This document shows positions 26,754 to 34,852 of a DNA stretch of 64,000 nt, one piece after another (the first letter of the stretch is position 1; each line of letters begins with the position of its first letter). The notes beneath the pieces were generated by a model that saw nothing but the letters and a program-made list of their open reading frames with translations, made no database searches and was not told where the DNA came from. The stretch is taken from positions 62,001-126,000 of the forward strand of contig NZ_JASCQG010000002.1 in the NCBI RefSeq assembly GCF_030005555.1, read 5' to 3'. A program made the translations under genes and the position numbers. The stretch is from Empedobacter sedimenti (lineage in GTDB: Bacteria; Bacteroidota; Bacteroidia; Flavobacteriales; Weeksellaceae).

Positions 26754-26835
26754 GGGGAGATACTCAAGCGGCCAACGAGGACGGACTGTAAATCCGTTGG
26801 TTTCACCTTCGCAGGTTCGAATCCTGCTCTCCCCA
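26754..26835 (+). tRNA. tRNA-Tyr (GTA), copy 1
   Basis: The 82-base class II tRNA has acceptor stem GGGGAGA/TCTCCCC, anticodon stem ACGGA/TCCGT with loop CTGTAAA (anticodon GTA), a long variable arm and discriminator A. It is identical to the copy at 27060. Confidence 0.97.
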
Positions 26836-26842
26836 CAATATT

Positions 26843-26916
26843 GCCGATGTAGCTCAGTTGGCCAGAGCAGCTGATTTGTAATCAGCAGGTCGTGGGTTCG
26901 AATCCCTCCATCGGCT
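26843..26916 (+). tRNA. tRNA-Thr (TGT), copy 2
   Basis: It is identical in all 74 bases to the copy at 26663 and lies 7 bases after the first tRNA-Tyr. Confidence 0.97.
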
Positions 26917-26956
26917 CCAAAAAGTTTATATTTTACTTTCAAAACAAAAATAACAA

Positions 26957-27030
26957 GCCGATGTAGCTCAGTTGGCCAGAGCAGCTGATTTGTAATCAGC
27001 AGGTCGTGGGTTCGAATCCCTCCATCGGCT
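26957..27030 (+). tRNA. tRNA-Thr (TGT), copy 3
   Basis: This third identical tRNA-Thr lies 40 bases after the second; the intervening spacer is not similar to the other spacers. Confidence 0.97.
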
Positions 27031-27059
27031 CTCTTTTTTGAAGAATACTTTATTAGGTT

Positions 27060-27141
27060 GGGGAGATACTCAAGCGGCCAACGAGGACGGACTGTAAATC
27101 CGTTGGTTTCACCTTCGCAGGTTCGAATCCTGCTCTCCCCA
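27060..27141 (+). tRNA. tRNA-Tyr (GTA), copy 2
   Basis: It is identical to the tRNA-Tyr at 26754 and is the last gene of the five-tRNA array. Confidence 0.97.
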
Positions 27142-27215
27142 CAATTTTTTCCATATTATTTTAATAGAAAAGACAATACATCAATTCTATGATTGATTTA
27201 TTAATGTGACCATCA

Positions 27216-27242
27216 AAAAAAGCCCTTTATTAAGGACTTTTA
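27216..27242. terminator. Terminator between tRNA array and mtnN
   Basis: AAAAGCCCTT pairs with AAGGACTTTT (one mismatch), with A and T runs on both sides, so it can serve the tRNA array and the convergent mtnN. Confidence 0.7.
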
Positions 27243-27998
27243 CTTGATGAGGTTTTTGATAATTTCTATTGAATATACATTTGAAATCTTCTCAATAAAA
27301 CTATTGAAATCAACAGTCGAATGATCATCTGCATCATCAGAAATCGTTCTGATAACCGTAAAAGGAATCCTAAATTCATAACAAACTTGTGCAACAGCAG
27401 CTCCTTCCATTTCTACACAAAGAATTTCGGGTAAATTTTGTTGTAATTTTTCTTTTTGAGAGTTTGTGGAGAAAAATAAATCTCCTGAACCAATTAATCC
27501 AACGTGTAGTTGAGGTTGATGAATATTAAATTTATTTAAATCTTGTTCAGAAATAACATTGTGTAAATGTTGTTGTTCTAATAATTCTAAAATTGCTGAA
27601 GTAGCAACATCTATTTGTGATTGTTCAGCTTCAAAATACGCTTTTCCTAATAGTGGAATTTCATAAGCAGGAAATAAAGGTTGCGCATTCATATCGTGCT
27701 GAATTAAGCTTTGACCTAAAACAATGTCTCCAATTTTTACATTTGGATGAATTCCGCCCGCAACTCCTGTGAAAATTAATGCTGTAATCTTAAATTCTAA
27801 AATTAATGTAGAAACAGTTGTAGCAGCAGCAACTTTACCAATTCTTGAGTAAACTACGACAACTTTTTGGTTGTTTAATTCGCCAGTAAAATAGTTTCTT
27901 TTACCTATTTTATATTCTTTTTTATTTGATAATAAGCTAACTACACCATTTATTTCTTGTGGTATAGCGCCCATAATTCCGATAATTCTTTCGCTCAT
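27240..27998 (-). CDS. mtnN: 5'-methylthioadenosine/S-adenosylhomocysteine nucleosidase
   Basis: The 252-residue nucleosidase cleaves adenine from MTA and SAH, recycling SAM by-products. Family features include IGIMGAIPQEI at the N-terminus, FTGVAGGIHPNVKIGD near residue 87, CVEMEGAAVAQVCYE near residue 200 and TISDDADD near the end. A longer frame reaches 28031, but ATG at 27998 starts directly before the conserved first strand. An insertion of about 20 residues around 140-165 makes it longer than the roughly 230-residue enterobacterial enzyme. Confidence 0.94.
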   Translation of the reverse strand: MSERIIGIMGAIPQEINGVVSLLSNKKEYKIGKRNYFTGELNNQKVVVVYSRIGKVAAATTVSTLILEFKITALIFTGVAGGIHPNVKIGDIVLGQSLIQHDMNAQPLFPAYEIPLLGKAYFEAEQSQIDVATSAILELLEQQHLHNVISEQDLNKFNIHQPQLHVGLIGSGDLFFSTNSQKEKLQQNLPEILCVEMEGAAVAQVCYEFRIPFTVIRTISDDADDHSTVDFNSFIEKISNVYSIEIIKNLIK

Positions 27999-28031
27999 TT
28001 TTTGCCTTAATTTATGAGCGAAGTTAACCAA

Positions 28032-28130
28032 TTATTTTCTGTATTTTACTAAAGAACAATATATCTCATATCCTAAAATAAAAGGTAAACAAATGATAAT
28101 CAAACAAGTATTTAGCAGATTCTTAATCAT
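28032..28130 (-). CDS. Possible 32-residue membrane peptide upstream of mtnN
   Basis: A short frame reads MIKNLLNTCLIIICLPFILG followed by a polar, basic tail ending KYRK. It is one membrane helix with positive C-terminus, stopping 34 bases before the mtnN start. A TATCTTTG box lies at 28135-28142 on the same strand, only 5 bases ahead of the ATG, so a transcript would be almost leaderless. No matching upstream box was found at normal spacing. The composition is credible for a small membrane protein, but chance cannot be excluded at this length. Confidence 0.3.
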   Translation of the reverse strand: MIKNLLNTCLIIICLPFILGYEIYCSLVKYRK

Positions 28131-28219
28131 TTAGCAAAGATAAGTTTTTTTAGAATATGTTATAAATCAATTATGTATTCGATTTTGCTTGTTGTATTTT
28201 TGCACGATAAAAGATACTA

Positions 28220-28879
28220 ATGAAAAAATTAAATATGGCAATTGCTGTCTGCTTAGCAATGTCTTTATCTAGTTGCAACAATAAAGCAGAAGAAAAAGTA
28301 GAAACTCCACACGAAAATACTGTACAGAATCCTACTGTAGAAGAACCTTCGGAGATTGTAGAAGGTGTAATTCGTAAGTCTGGAGTAGAGTGGACGGCTT
28401 ATAAAACGACAGAAAAGGTTGCTGTAACAGGACATTTTGATGTTGTTTTGGTAAAAAATGCGAAAGAAGATGGAAAAACGCCACAACAAGTTTTGGAAGG
28501 AGCTGATATTTTAGCATCGATACCAACGATTAATTCGGATAATATTGATCGTGATCAAAAATTGAAAGATATTTTGTTTGGATCAATGACAAACACAACT
28601 GAAATTAAAGGTCAGTTACATTTCCGAGAAGGAAAAACATTTTTAAATTTAACTCTAAATAATACTTCAAAAGAATATGAGGTAAAATCTACTTTTGAGA
28701 ACAATATTTATACAATAGATGCAGTTGTAGATTTAATGGATTTTAATGCAGGAAAAGCTTTAGAAGCATTAAATCAGGCTTGTTTAGAATTGCACAAAGG
28801 TGCGGATGGTGTTTCAAAAACTTGGAGCGAAGTTCATATCAAAGGGCAAGTAGAATTTAGTGATAGTTTTGGAAAATAA
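28220..28879 (+). CDS. YceI-like lipoprotein
   Basis: The 219-residue lipoprotein has lipobox LSSC (Cys19), an acidic linker, and a YceI-like lipocalin domain from about residue 50: VEWTAYKTTEKVAVTGHFD at the start and later KDILFGSMTNTTEIKGQL and EVHIKGQVEFSDSFG. YceI proteins bind long isoprenoid or amide lipids in a beta-barrel and are exported to the periplasm. A TATTTTTG box lies 18 bases before the start. It stands alone and is followed by a terminator. Confidence 0.82.
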   Translation: MKKLNMAIAVCLAMSLSSCNNKAEEKVETPHENTVQNPTVEEPSEIVEGVIRKSGVEWTAYKTTEKVAVTGHFDVVLVKNAKEDGKTPQQVLEGADILASIPTINSDNIDRDQKLKDILFGSMTNTTEIKGQLHFREGKTFLNLTLNNTSKEYEVKSTFENNIYTIDAVVDLMDFNAGKALEALNQACLELHKGADGVSKTWSEVHIKGQVEFSDSFGK

Positions 28880-28905
28880 TTATTAAATAATAACAATAAT
28901 AAGAT

Positions 28906-28934
28906 AAAAAGGCTACAGTTTTGTAGCTTTTTTA
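28906..28934 (+). terminator. Terminator after YceI-like gene
   Basis: AAAGGCTACA pairs with TGTAGCTTTT (one G-T pair, loop GTTT), followed by a T run. Confidence 0.85.
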
Positions 28935-28964
28935 TTATCTATTGTAATTTTTATCTCACAATTT

Positions 28965-29291
28965 ATGAATTGGTTTATATTGATTATTGCAGGTTTATGT
29001 GAAGTTGGTTTTGCATCTTGTTTAGGTAAAGCAAAAGAAGCTTCTGGTAATGATACATATTTATGGTACGGAGGGTTTCTAGTATTTTTAACAATAAGTA
29101 TGATTTTGTTGGTCAAAGCAACGCAAGAATTACCAATTGGTACTGCTTATGCAGTTTGGACAGGAATTGGAGCTGTAGGAACTGTTTTGGTAGGGATTTT
29201 TATTTTTAAAGAACCAGCAAGTTTTTGGAGAGTATTCTTCTTAACAACACTTATTTGTTCGATAATTGGATTAAAATTTGTTTCAAATTAA
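28965..29291 (+). CDS. Small multidrug resistance (SMR) transporter
   Basis: The 108-residue protein has four membrane helices. The essential membrane Glu is Glu13 in GLCEVGFA, and the second signature is GTAYAVWTGIGAVGTVLVGI. It belongs to the EmrE/SugE family, in which dual-topology dimers exchange protons for cationic drugs or, in the Gdx subgroup, guanidinium. Which group it falls in cannot be settled without an alignment; no guanidine riboswitch is visible upstream. An AraC-type regulator starts 21 bases later and may control it. Confidence 0.92.
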   Translation: MNWFILIIAGLCEVGFASCLGKAKEASGNDTYLWYGGFLVFLTISMILLVKATQELPIGTAYAVWTGIGAVGTVLVGIFIFKEPASFWRVFFLTTLICSIIGLKFVSN

Positions 29292-29312
29292 TACAAACGA
29301 AATAATCGATTA

Positions 29313-30137
29313 ATGGAAGATTTTAATGTTTTTAATGAAGTAGAGTTTTTTGAAATGATTGATAAAGAATCTTATTTCAAGAAAGAATTGATCCAGACTA
29401 TTTTTGTGATCAAAGGAAGTCTGAAAATTCTGCAAAATGAACATGAAATCGTTTTAAAATCTCATGATATTTTTTTTCCAGAACCTGATAAGATTTATCA
29501 ACTAAAAGAAAAATCTGATGATGTTAGATTATTGAATCTTGCTTTAACAAAGAAAATTTTAGACACGTCGATTATTGATTTGAGTGGAAAAGAATACAAT
29601 CATTTTTTCAGTCCAAATAGAATTAATGTTTATAATTTTAATGAACAAGAATTTTCTTCTTTAGTGGAGTTGTTGCTACAATTAAAGCTGCGTTTGCAAG
29701 AAAAATCTACCAAGTTTGTGCGTTATATTCAGTACAATTTATTTTATGCTATTGTCTATACAGCGTTTAGTGAACTGTCTAAACAACAAACGATTATTGT
29801 ACGAGAAGGGACACGAAAAGACGAAATTGTTAATTTGTTTTTAACAGATTTAAATCTTCATTACAGAAATAATCGTGATGCAAAATTTTATGCAAATCAA
29901 CTTAATATTACTGTAAGATATTTGACAGAATGTTGTAAATCAATCACAGGAAGAACGACAAAAGAGTTGATTAGTACAGCTGTTATAAAGGAAGCGAAAA
30001 TACTTTTGGGAGAAACTACAAAGACAATTTCTGAGATTTCGCATGAGTTAAATTTCTCTGATCAATACTCGTTTGGTAATTTTTTTAAAAAGCATTTGAA
30101 AATGAGTCCCACGAAATTTAGAAAATCACAGCAATAA
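29313..30137 (+). CDS. AraC-family transcriptional regulator
   Basis: This 274-residue regulator has an N-terminal cupin-like sensory half (residues 1-150) and a C-terminal double HTH (about 170-272), with YANQLNITVRYLTECCKSITG and the signature ISEISHELNFSDQYSFGNFF ... SPTKFRK. It is immediately downstream of the SMR transporter (21 bases), so autoregulation of an efflux operon is a reasonable inference. The ligand is unknown. No terminator directly follows. Confidence 0.92.
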   Translation: MEDFNVFNEVEFFEMIDKESYFKKELIQTIFVIKGSLKILQNEHEIVLKSHDIFFPEPDKIYQLKEKSDDVRLLNLALTKKILDTSIIDLSGKEYNHFFSPNRINVYNFNEQEFSSLVELLLQLKLRLQEKSTKFVRYIQYNLFYAIVYTAFSELSKQQTIIVREGTRKDEIVNLFLTDLNLHYRNNRDAKFYANQLNITVRYLTECCKSITGRTTKELISTAVIKEAKILLGETTKTISEISHELNFSDQYSFGNFFKKHLKMSPTKFRKSQQ

Positions 30138-30453
30138 CTTCCGTTTTAAACATCATAAAACTACATTTAAAACTTTTTTAGCGCATTTTTATTTGCAAAT
30201 TTGTTGATATCAAAAGGGTCACTATAATTTTCTAGTGTGAAAAACTGAGGTGATATTAGACGATGCGCCTTCAAAAGTGAGTAGAGTATTGTATTGCTAT
30301 AAAATGGTATCATCTCTGTTTTTTCATTCGAGATTAAAATGTTTTTAAAAATTAATAGTTCCGAAAAAAAAAGTTTAAAATAGTTCTTAAGTTTACTAAT
30401 ATTGAAAAGAAGTAAAATTAAACAACGCTTTATATTGATCTGATGATAAAATA

Positions 30454-30487
30454 AAAGAGAACCAATTAAAAGAAGTTCTCTTTTTTT
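30454..30487 (+). terminator. Orphan + strand terminator
   Basis: AAAGAGAAC pairs with GTTCTCTTT (9 bp, loop of 12) and is followed by T-rich sequence, far from the nearest + strand gene. Confidence 0.75.
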
Positions 30488-30510
30488 ATGAATAGTATTT
30501 ATATTACATA

Positions 30511-30546
30511 AAAAATCCACTCAGTTTAACTAAGTGGATTTTTTTT
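30511..30546 (-). terminator. mpl operon terminator
   Basis: AAATCCACT pairs with AGTGGATTT, with an A run that gives a T tail on the minus strand, directly after the mpl stop. It can act in both directions. Confidence 0.88.
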
Positions 30547-31897
30547 ATGCTTTAAATAATTCGTTCAAATTAATTCCTCCGAAATTACCCGAACTCATCA
30601 TCAAAAATACTTTATCTTTTTTATCTAAACTCTCGATATATTCCTTCAGTTGTTCACCATTTGTAAAAACTAAAATAGATTCGTCTCCAAACGCTTTTTT
30701 AATATCCTCTGGCGAAATCATTTCCATTCGTTTTATCTCTAAAGCTTCTGGGCTATACATTACAATTTTGATATCAGCTTTGTCCAAAGCACCTTTGTAT
30801 TGTACTAAAAACTCAGGATTTAAAGACGAATAGGTATGTATTTCTAAACATCCCACAACTGTTTTGTCAGTATATTGCTCTTTCACTGCGTTTGTAACTG
30901 AAGTTACTTTACTTGGAGCATGTGCAAAATCTTTGTATGCAACAAAATCTGAAGTACGATTAATTAATTCTAAACGTTTTGATGCACCTTTAAATGATTG
31001 GATTGCTTCGTTAAAATCATCATCCATAACACCTAATTGTTTACAAATAGCACGAGCTCCTTCTAAATTCATTAAATTGTGATTACCAAATACTTCTAAC
31101 GGAATTGGGCCGTCTTCAGTTTCGATATAGGTAATTCCATTATCAATAAAATGTTCAGGTAATTGATACGGGAATTTTTTCATTGCTTTTTCTGTTTCAT
31201 TTACAACTTTTACGACTTCTTCGTCAGTTTCGTTGTAAATTAAAGCTCCACCAGGAACGATAGATTCTACAAATTTTGAGAATTGAGAAGTGTAATCTGC
31301 AAACGTTGGGAAAACATTGATATGATCCCAAGCAATACCCGAAATTAATGCAATATTTGGTTGATACAATAAGAATTTTGAGCGACGATCTAATGCAGAA
31401 GATAGATATTCGTCACCTTCCATAATCATAAATTCGTTTTCGTCAGTTAACTTTACCATTACATCAAAACCATCTAATTGTGCGCCAACCATATAATCAA
31501 CGTCAATATTATGGTAATGTAAAACGTGTAAAATCATTGATGTAATCGTTGTTTTCCCGTGAGAGCCACCAATTACAACACGCGTTTTATCTTTTGATTG
31601 TTCGTACAAATATTCTGGATACGAATAGATTTTAATTCCCAATTCTTGCGCACGTAACATTTCAGGATTATCAGCATGAGCATGCATTCCTAAAATTACA
31701 GCATCCAAATCTTCAGTAATTTTCTCAGGAAACCAACCCATTTCTTCTGGTAAAATTCTACGAAGTTGTAAACGAGTTCTTGAAGGTTCAAAAATTGCAT
31801 CATCAGAACCTGTAACTTGATATCCTTTTTCGTGTAAAGCAATTGCTAAATTGTGCATAGCACTACCACCAATTGCAATAAAATGAACTTTTTTCAT
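30545..31897 (-). CDS. mpl: UDP-MurNAc:L-Ala-gamma-D-Glu-meso-DAP ligase
   Basis: The 450-residue Mur ligase attaches recycled murein tripeptide to UDP-N-acetylmuramate. It has the N-terminal Rossmann motif HFIAIGGSAMHNLAI, ATP-binding GGSHGKTTITSMIL near residue 108, the Mpl-like MVGAQLDGFDVMVKL, and the C-terminal SSGNFGGINL. The presence of Mpl rather than MurC is indicated by the short N-domain and the GSAMHNLA sequence. It is the last gene in an operon nudix-plsC-mpl with an 18-base gap. Confidence 0.94.
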   Translation of the reverse strand: MKKVHFIAIGGSAMHNLAIALHEKGYQVTGSDDAIFEPSRTRLQLRRILPEEMGWFPEKITEDLDAVILGMHAHADNPEMLRAQELGIKIYSYPEYLYEQSKDKTRVVIGGSHGKTTITSMILHVLHYHNIDVDYMVGAQLDGFDVMVKLTDENEFMIMEGDEYLSSALDRRSKFLLYQPNIALISGIAWDHINVFPTFADYTSQFSKFVESIVPGGALIYNETDEEVVKVVNETEKAMKKFPYQLPEHFIDNGITYIETEDGPIPLEVFGNHNLMNLEGARAICKQLGVMDDDFNEAIQSFKGASKRLELINRTSDFVAYKDFAHAPSKVTSVTNAVKEQYTDKTVVGCLEIHTYSSLNPEFLVQYKGALDKADIKIVMYSPEALEIKRMEMISPEDIKKAFGDESILVFTNGEQLKEYIESLDKKDKVFLMMSSGNFGGINLNELFKA

Positions 31898-31915
31898 TTT
31901 GTATGTTGTATTCTT

Positions 31916-32803
31916 TTAATCTTTTTTATTTTCCTCGTCGTAACCCATCTCTTCGAAATCGTCAAACTCTTCCTCGTCATCTTCGTTAAGATAATCGTCC
32001 AAAGATTTTTCACGATTTTCTGCAAGGATTTCATCAACTGGACGAACTTTATTAAACTCAGGCGATTGCTCAATTGCATTCATGATTCTCTGCATAATAG
32101 CATCGCTAGACTCATTATCGTAATCAATTTCTAATGGTTCTTTAAAAGTCATTGTAGCGTTAATACCACGCTTCTTAATACGCAAACCTTTTTTGTCAAA
32201 AGCTCTACGAAAGCCATCAATTACAACTGGAATTACAATTGGTTTATTTTTTTTGATTAAATGCGCAGTTCCTCGACGACCAGGCGCAAATGCAGTCGTA
32301 GTTCCTTGTGGAAAAGTAACAACCCATCCGCTTTGTAACGCAATATCAATGTTATTTAATTCGTTTAAGTCAACTTTTCTATTTACATTTTCGCCTTTTG
32401 CACGCCATGTTCTTTTTACGGTAACAGCTCCTGTGTAAGCAAAAAGTTTTGTCAATAGATTATCTTTCATTGTTTCCTCAGCGGCAACGTAATAAAAATC
32501 AATCTTAGGATTAAGTAAATAAATAGGATTTTTGATAGTATCAGTAAAACCATTTTTTACACTGCAAAAAACGTGATACATCGCAAAAACATCTGCAAAA
32601 TAAGTTTGATGATTCGAAACAAATAATACATTTTGTGATGGTAAATTGACCAAGTTTTTTGTACCTGTTACTTTTAGTTTGTTAAAACCATTGTAACGGT
32701 TATATGTAAAAGATCCTAACAAGAAAATCAAAGTTCTTTTTAGGAAATATAAATGTCCAAATGAATCGCGAAATGCGTTCTTTTTCTTTGCTTTTTGAGA
32801 CAC
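31916..32803 (-). CDS. PlsC-like 1-acyl-glycerol-3-phosphate acyltransferase
   Basis: This 295-residue membrane-associated acyltransferase is expected to make phosphatidic acid from lysophosphatidic acid or to act on a related lysolipid. The catalytic block reads VSNHQTYFADVF (His near residue 65), where His and Asp are separated by five residues instead of the usual four (HX4D). The second motif is FPQGTTTAFAPGRRGTAHLI near residue 175, and VIPVVIDGFRRAF follows. The last 35 residues are very acidic. It lies between the nudix gene (19 bases) and mpl (18 bases). Confidence 0.87.
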   Translation of the reverse strand: MSQKAKKKNAFRDSFGHLYFLKRTLIFLLGSFTYNRYNGFNKLKVTGTKNLVNLPSQNVLFVSNHQTYFADVFAMYHVFCSVKNGFTDTIKNPIYLLNPKIDFYYVAAEETMKDNLLTKLFAYTGAVTVKRTWRAKGENVNRKVDLNELNNIDIALQSGWVVTFPQGTTTAFAPGRRGTAHLIKKNKPIVIPVVIDGFRRAFDKKGLRIKKRGINATMTFKEPLEIDYDNESSDAIMQRIMNAIEQSPEFNKVRPVDEILAENREKSLDDYLNEDDEEEFDDFEEMGYDEENKKD

Positions 32804-32822
32804 GAGTTCTTAATTATTTAAG

Positions 32823-33467
32823 TTACAAATTTAATACGATTTTTAGATAATCTTTAAATTCTTCTAAAATCATTGCTGTTGCGCCCCAAAGAAATTCTTC
32901 GTCCCCAATATTATAACCAGGTATTTCAACAGTTTGACCTGAGAATTCTCGTTCAAAAACTTCGTGATCAGCATTCATAAAAGCTTCCAGATCTAATGGA
33001 ATAACATATTGTACTTCTCGTTCATCTGGCTGAAAGTTTGGTTCGCCATGGTAAATACCAATGTATGGATACACTAAAAAGTTACTTGGCGGAATATATA
33101 TTTCACTTAACTGCTTAATCACTTCAATGTTTTCGTAGTCAACTCCTAATTCTTCAACCGTTTCGCGGACAGCAGTTTCATCAAAACTAATATCTTGTTC
33201 TTCAAATTGACCTCCTGGTAGAGAAAATTGATGCGAATGTGTGCCATCATATGAAACACGCATTGTAACAGGGAATTGAATTTCTCCAAATTCGTTTTGA
33301 TATAACAAAATCATCACAGACGCAGTTTTTGGATTAGTTCGTTTGATGAATTCTAAATCATATTTTTGGCGATATGGTGGAGAAAGTTTTTGATGAGAGT
33401 CCCATGACGGAAGTGGCTCTATGCTTTCTGCAAGCAGGTATTTTATTTCGTCTAAATCTAAGTACAA
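32823..33467 (-). CDS. NUDIX hydrolase, CoA-pyrophosphatase-like
   Basis: The 214-residue Nudix protein has a Nudix box GGQFEEQDISFDETAVRE (about residues 85-110, ending VEELGV). The preceding LPGG and the Asp in the box are like CoA/ADP-ribose pyrophosphatases (NudL/NUDT7). It probably cleaves CoA or a nucleoside diphosphate derivative. As first gene of the operon with plsC and mpl it may help maintain acyl-carrier pools, although this link is inference. Confidence 0.85.
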   Translation of the reverse strand: MYLDLDEIKYLLAESIEPLPSWDSHQKLSPPYRQKYDLEFIKRTNPKTASVMILLYQNEFGEIQFPVTMRVSYDGTHSHQFSLPGGQFEEQDISFDETAVRETVEELGVDYENIEVIKQLSEIYIPPSNFLVYPYIGIYHGEPNFQPDEREVQYVIPLDLEAFMNADHEVFEREFSGQTVEIPGYNIGDEEFLWGATAMILEEFKDYLKIVLNL

Positions 33468-33485
33468 GGTAAATTATTTTAGGTA

Positions 33486-33513
33486 TTAAAAAAGAGCGAT
33501 TACTCACTCTTTT
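33486..33513 (-). terminator. Terminator of TPR gene (minus strand)
   Basis: AAAAGAG pairs with CTCTTTT across a 10-base loop, with a T tail on the minus strand, 29 bases after the stop of the TPR protein gene. Confidence 0.75.
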
Positions 33514-33541
33514 CCAAAGTTAACCAATTATAAGTTTTTAA

Positions 33542-34645
33542 TTAACTTTTGCGTTTATTATTTTTAAAAATCAAGACAAGCACAATTAGTAGAATAAGAC
33601 CTAATCCTATATAAATGTAAGTCGTATTCTCTTTATTGTTTTGATTTTCTTTGTTCAGTTTTTTTACATATTCTACCGCTTCATTAACGGATTGATTGCG
33701 CTTAAGATTTAAGCTATCTTTATATGTTAAATATAGCGTGTTGTATTCTAAGCTTTTTATTTGATTGTTTTCATTTTTATATGCATCAGAGAGAACTTTA
33801 TAGCTTTCTGAAGTTAAAAATTTATGATCACTTTTTATTAAAGTAGGAATTGACTGAGATAAAAGATCGATTGCTTCTTGGTTTTTATTTTTTGAGACAT
33901 AATAGGAAGCAATATTGGTATCTAAATTTGCTTTTCCTCTTTCATCAAAATTATCTCTAAATTGATACGCTTTCTGAAAATAAACAAATGAGGAATCAAC
34001 ATTAATATCCTTATAAATTAATCCTATGTTGTTGTAAAGCGATAGGAAGTTTTCATTTTTTTGATACTCTTTCTTGAAAGGATATTGATTGATTTCTTTC
34101 AGTGCTTGAAAATAAATCTGAAGAATTTGTTTTGGTTTTTCCTCTTTTCTTTTCATCAAAGAAGCTTCACGATATAATTTCTTGTAATTAAAAAAGTGTT
34201 TATGTTTTCCGTTATATTTTGATAATAAATTATCTATATGGTCTAAAACCTCTTTAGCTTCATCTAAAAAACCAATGTAAACATAACCCCAAGCCAATAG
34301 CTCACTTGATTTGATCTCATATTCTATATCATCTTCTTTTTTAGCAGCTTCAATAGATTTTGTAGCATATTTTATTGTCTGTAAGTAGTTTTCTTGCTTT
34401 TTGTATATTTTAGCTAACAAATAATCAGCTTGCGTAAGTTGAGTATTGTCATTATTGTCAGATCCAATTGATTCTAGTGTTAATGCTTGATCAAATGCTT
34501 TTTTGTAATTATCTTGATCGATTAAATTAGCTGTATTTTCGTAAAGTTTATTAAAATCTTGCGTAGTTTGAGAGAAACTATTTTGGCATGTTAGAATAAA
34601 TATTGAGATAATGTATATATTTTTTAGTCTAATTGGCAAATACAT
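33542..34645 (-). CDS. TPR protein with signal peptide and C-terminal membrane helix
   Basis: The 367-residue protein has a signal sequence (about 1-25), seven or so tetratricopeptide repeats (about 30-315) such as LTQADYLLAKIYKKQENYLQ, and a C-terminal membrane helix (about 340-360, YIYIGLGLILLIVLVLIF) with only KNNKRKS after it. This is the sensor half seen in Bacteroidota TPR histidine kinases and LuxR-type membrane regulators, but no effector domain follows in any frame downstream, so it is a naturally short anchored protein or an ancient truncation. It has its own promoter and terminator. Confidence 0.8.
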   Translation of the reverse strand: MYLPIRLKNIYIISIFILTCQNSFSQTTQDFNKLYENTANLIDQDNYKKAFDQALTLESIGSDNNDNTQLTQADYLLAKIYKKQENYLQTIKYATKSIEAAKKEDDIEYEIKSSELLAWGYVYIGFLDEAKEVLDHIDNLLSKYNGKHKHFFNYKKLYREASLMKRKEEKPKQILQIYFQALKEINQYPFKKEYQKNENFLSLYNNIGLIYKDINVDSSFVYFQKAYQFRDNFDERGKANLDTNIASYYVSKNKNQEAIDLLSQSIPTLIKSDHKFLTSESYKVLSDAYKNENNQIKSLEYNTLYLTYKDSLNLKRNQSVNEAVEYVKKLNKENQNNKENTTYIYIGLGLILLIVLVLIFKNNKRKS

Positions 34646-34672
34646 AGGTTTTTACTTGTTTTTAAACAGCAG

Positions 34673-34702
34673 CAAATGTATGTAATTCTTTATTTTTTCA
34701 AC
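34673..34702 (-). promoter_or_regulatory. Promoter of TPR protein gene
   Basis: On the minus strand GTTG (34699-34702), an 18-base spacer and TACATTTG (34673-34680) lie 28 bases ahead of the start codon at 34645. Confidence 0.6.
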
Positions 34703-34852
34703 TAAAAATTATATCTACTTCGTACAAAACTTATCAAATGTTCTTATTTTGCGATTTAATTGTTTGTTTACTAATTGATTATGTGTTTTTAAAATATAAA
34801 ATTGAAACTTCGAGATTTAAGTTTTAACTTCGTTAGGTCAAAAAATAATAAA

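Larger units (their letters stand above)
30138..30546. other. Intergenic stretch with two terminators, no convincing gene
   Basis: This 400-base AT-rich gap holds a minus-strand frame (30167-30520) that overlaps two terminator hairpins and has a low-complexity composition, so I do not call it a gene. A + strand terminator at 30454-30487 lies 310 bases after the AraC stop, which suggests a long 3' region, a decayed gene or a small RNA. Confidence 0.4.

Noticed and set aside
26736-26942. Minus-strand frame reading GADGGIRTHDLLITNQLL
   Set aside because: It is the antisense translation of the tRNA-Thr/tRNA-Tyr genes, a notorious spurious protein in databases.
30167-30520. 117-residue minus-strand frame between the AraC gene and mpl
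   Set aside because: It overlaps one whole terminator and part of another, has low-complexity composition and resembles nothing known to me; at best a remnant.
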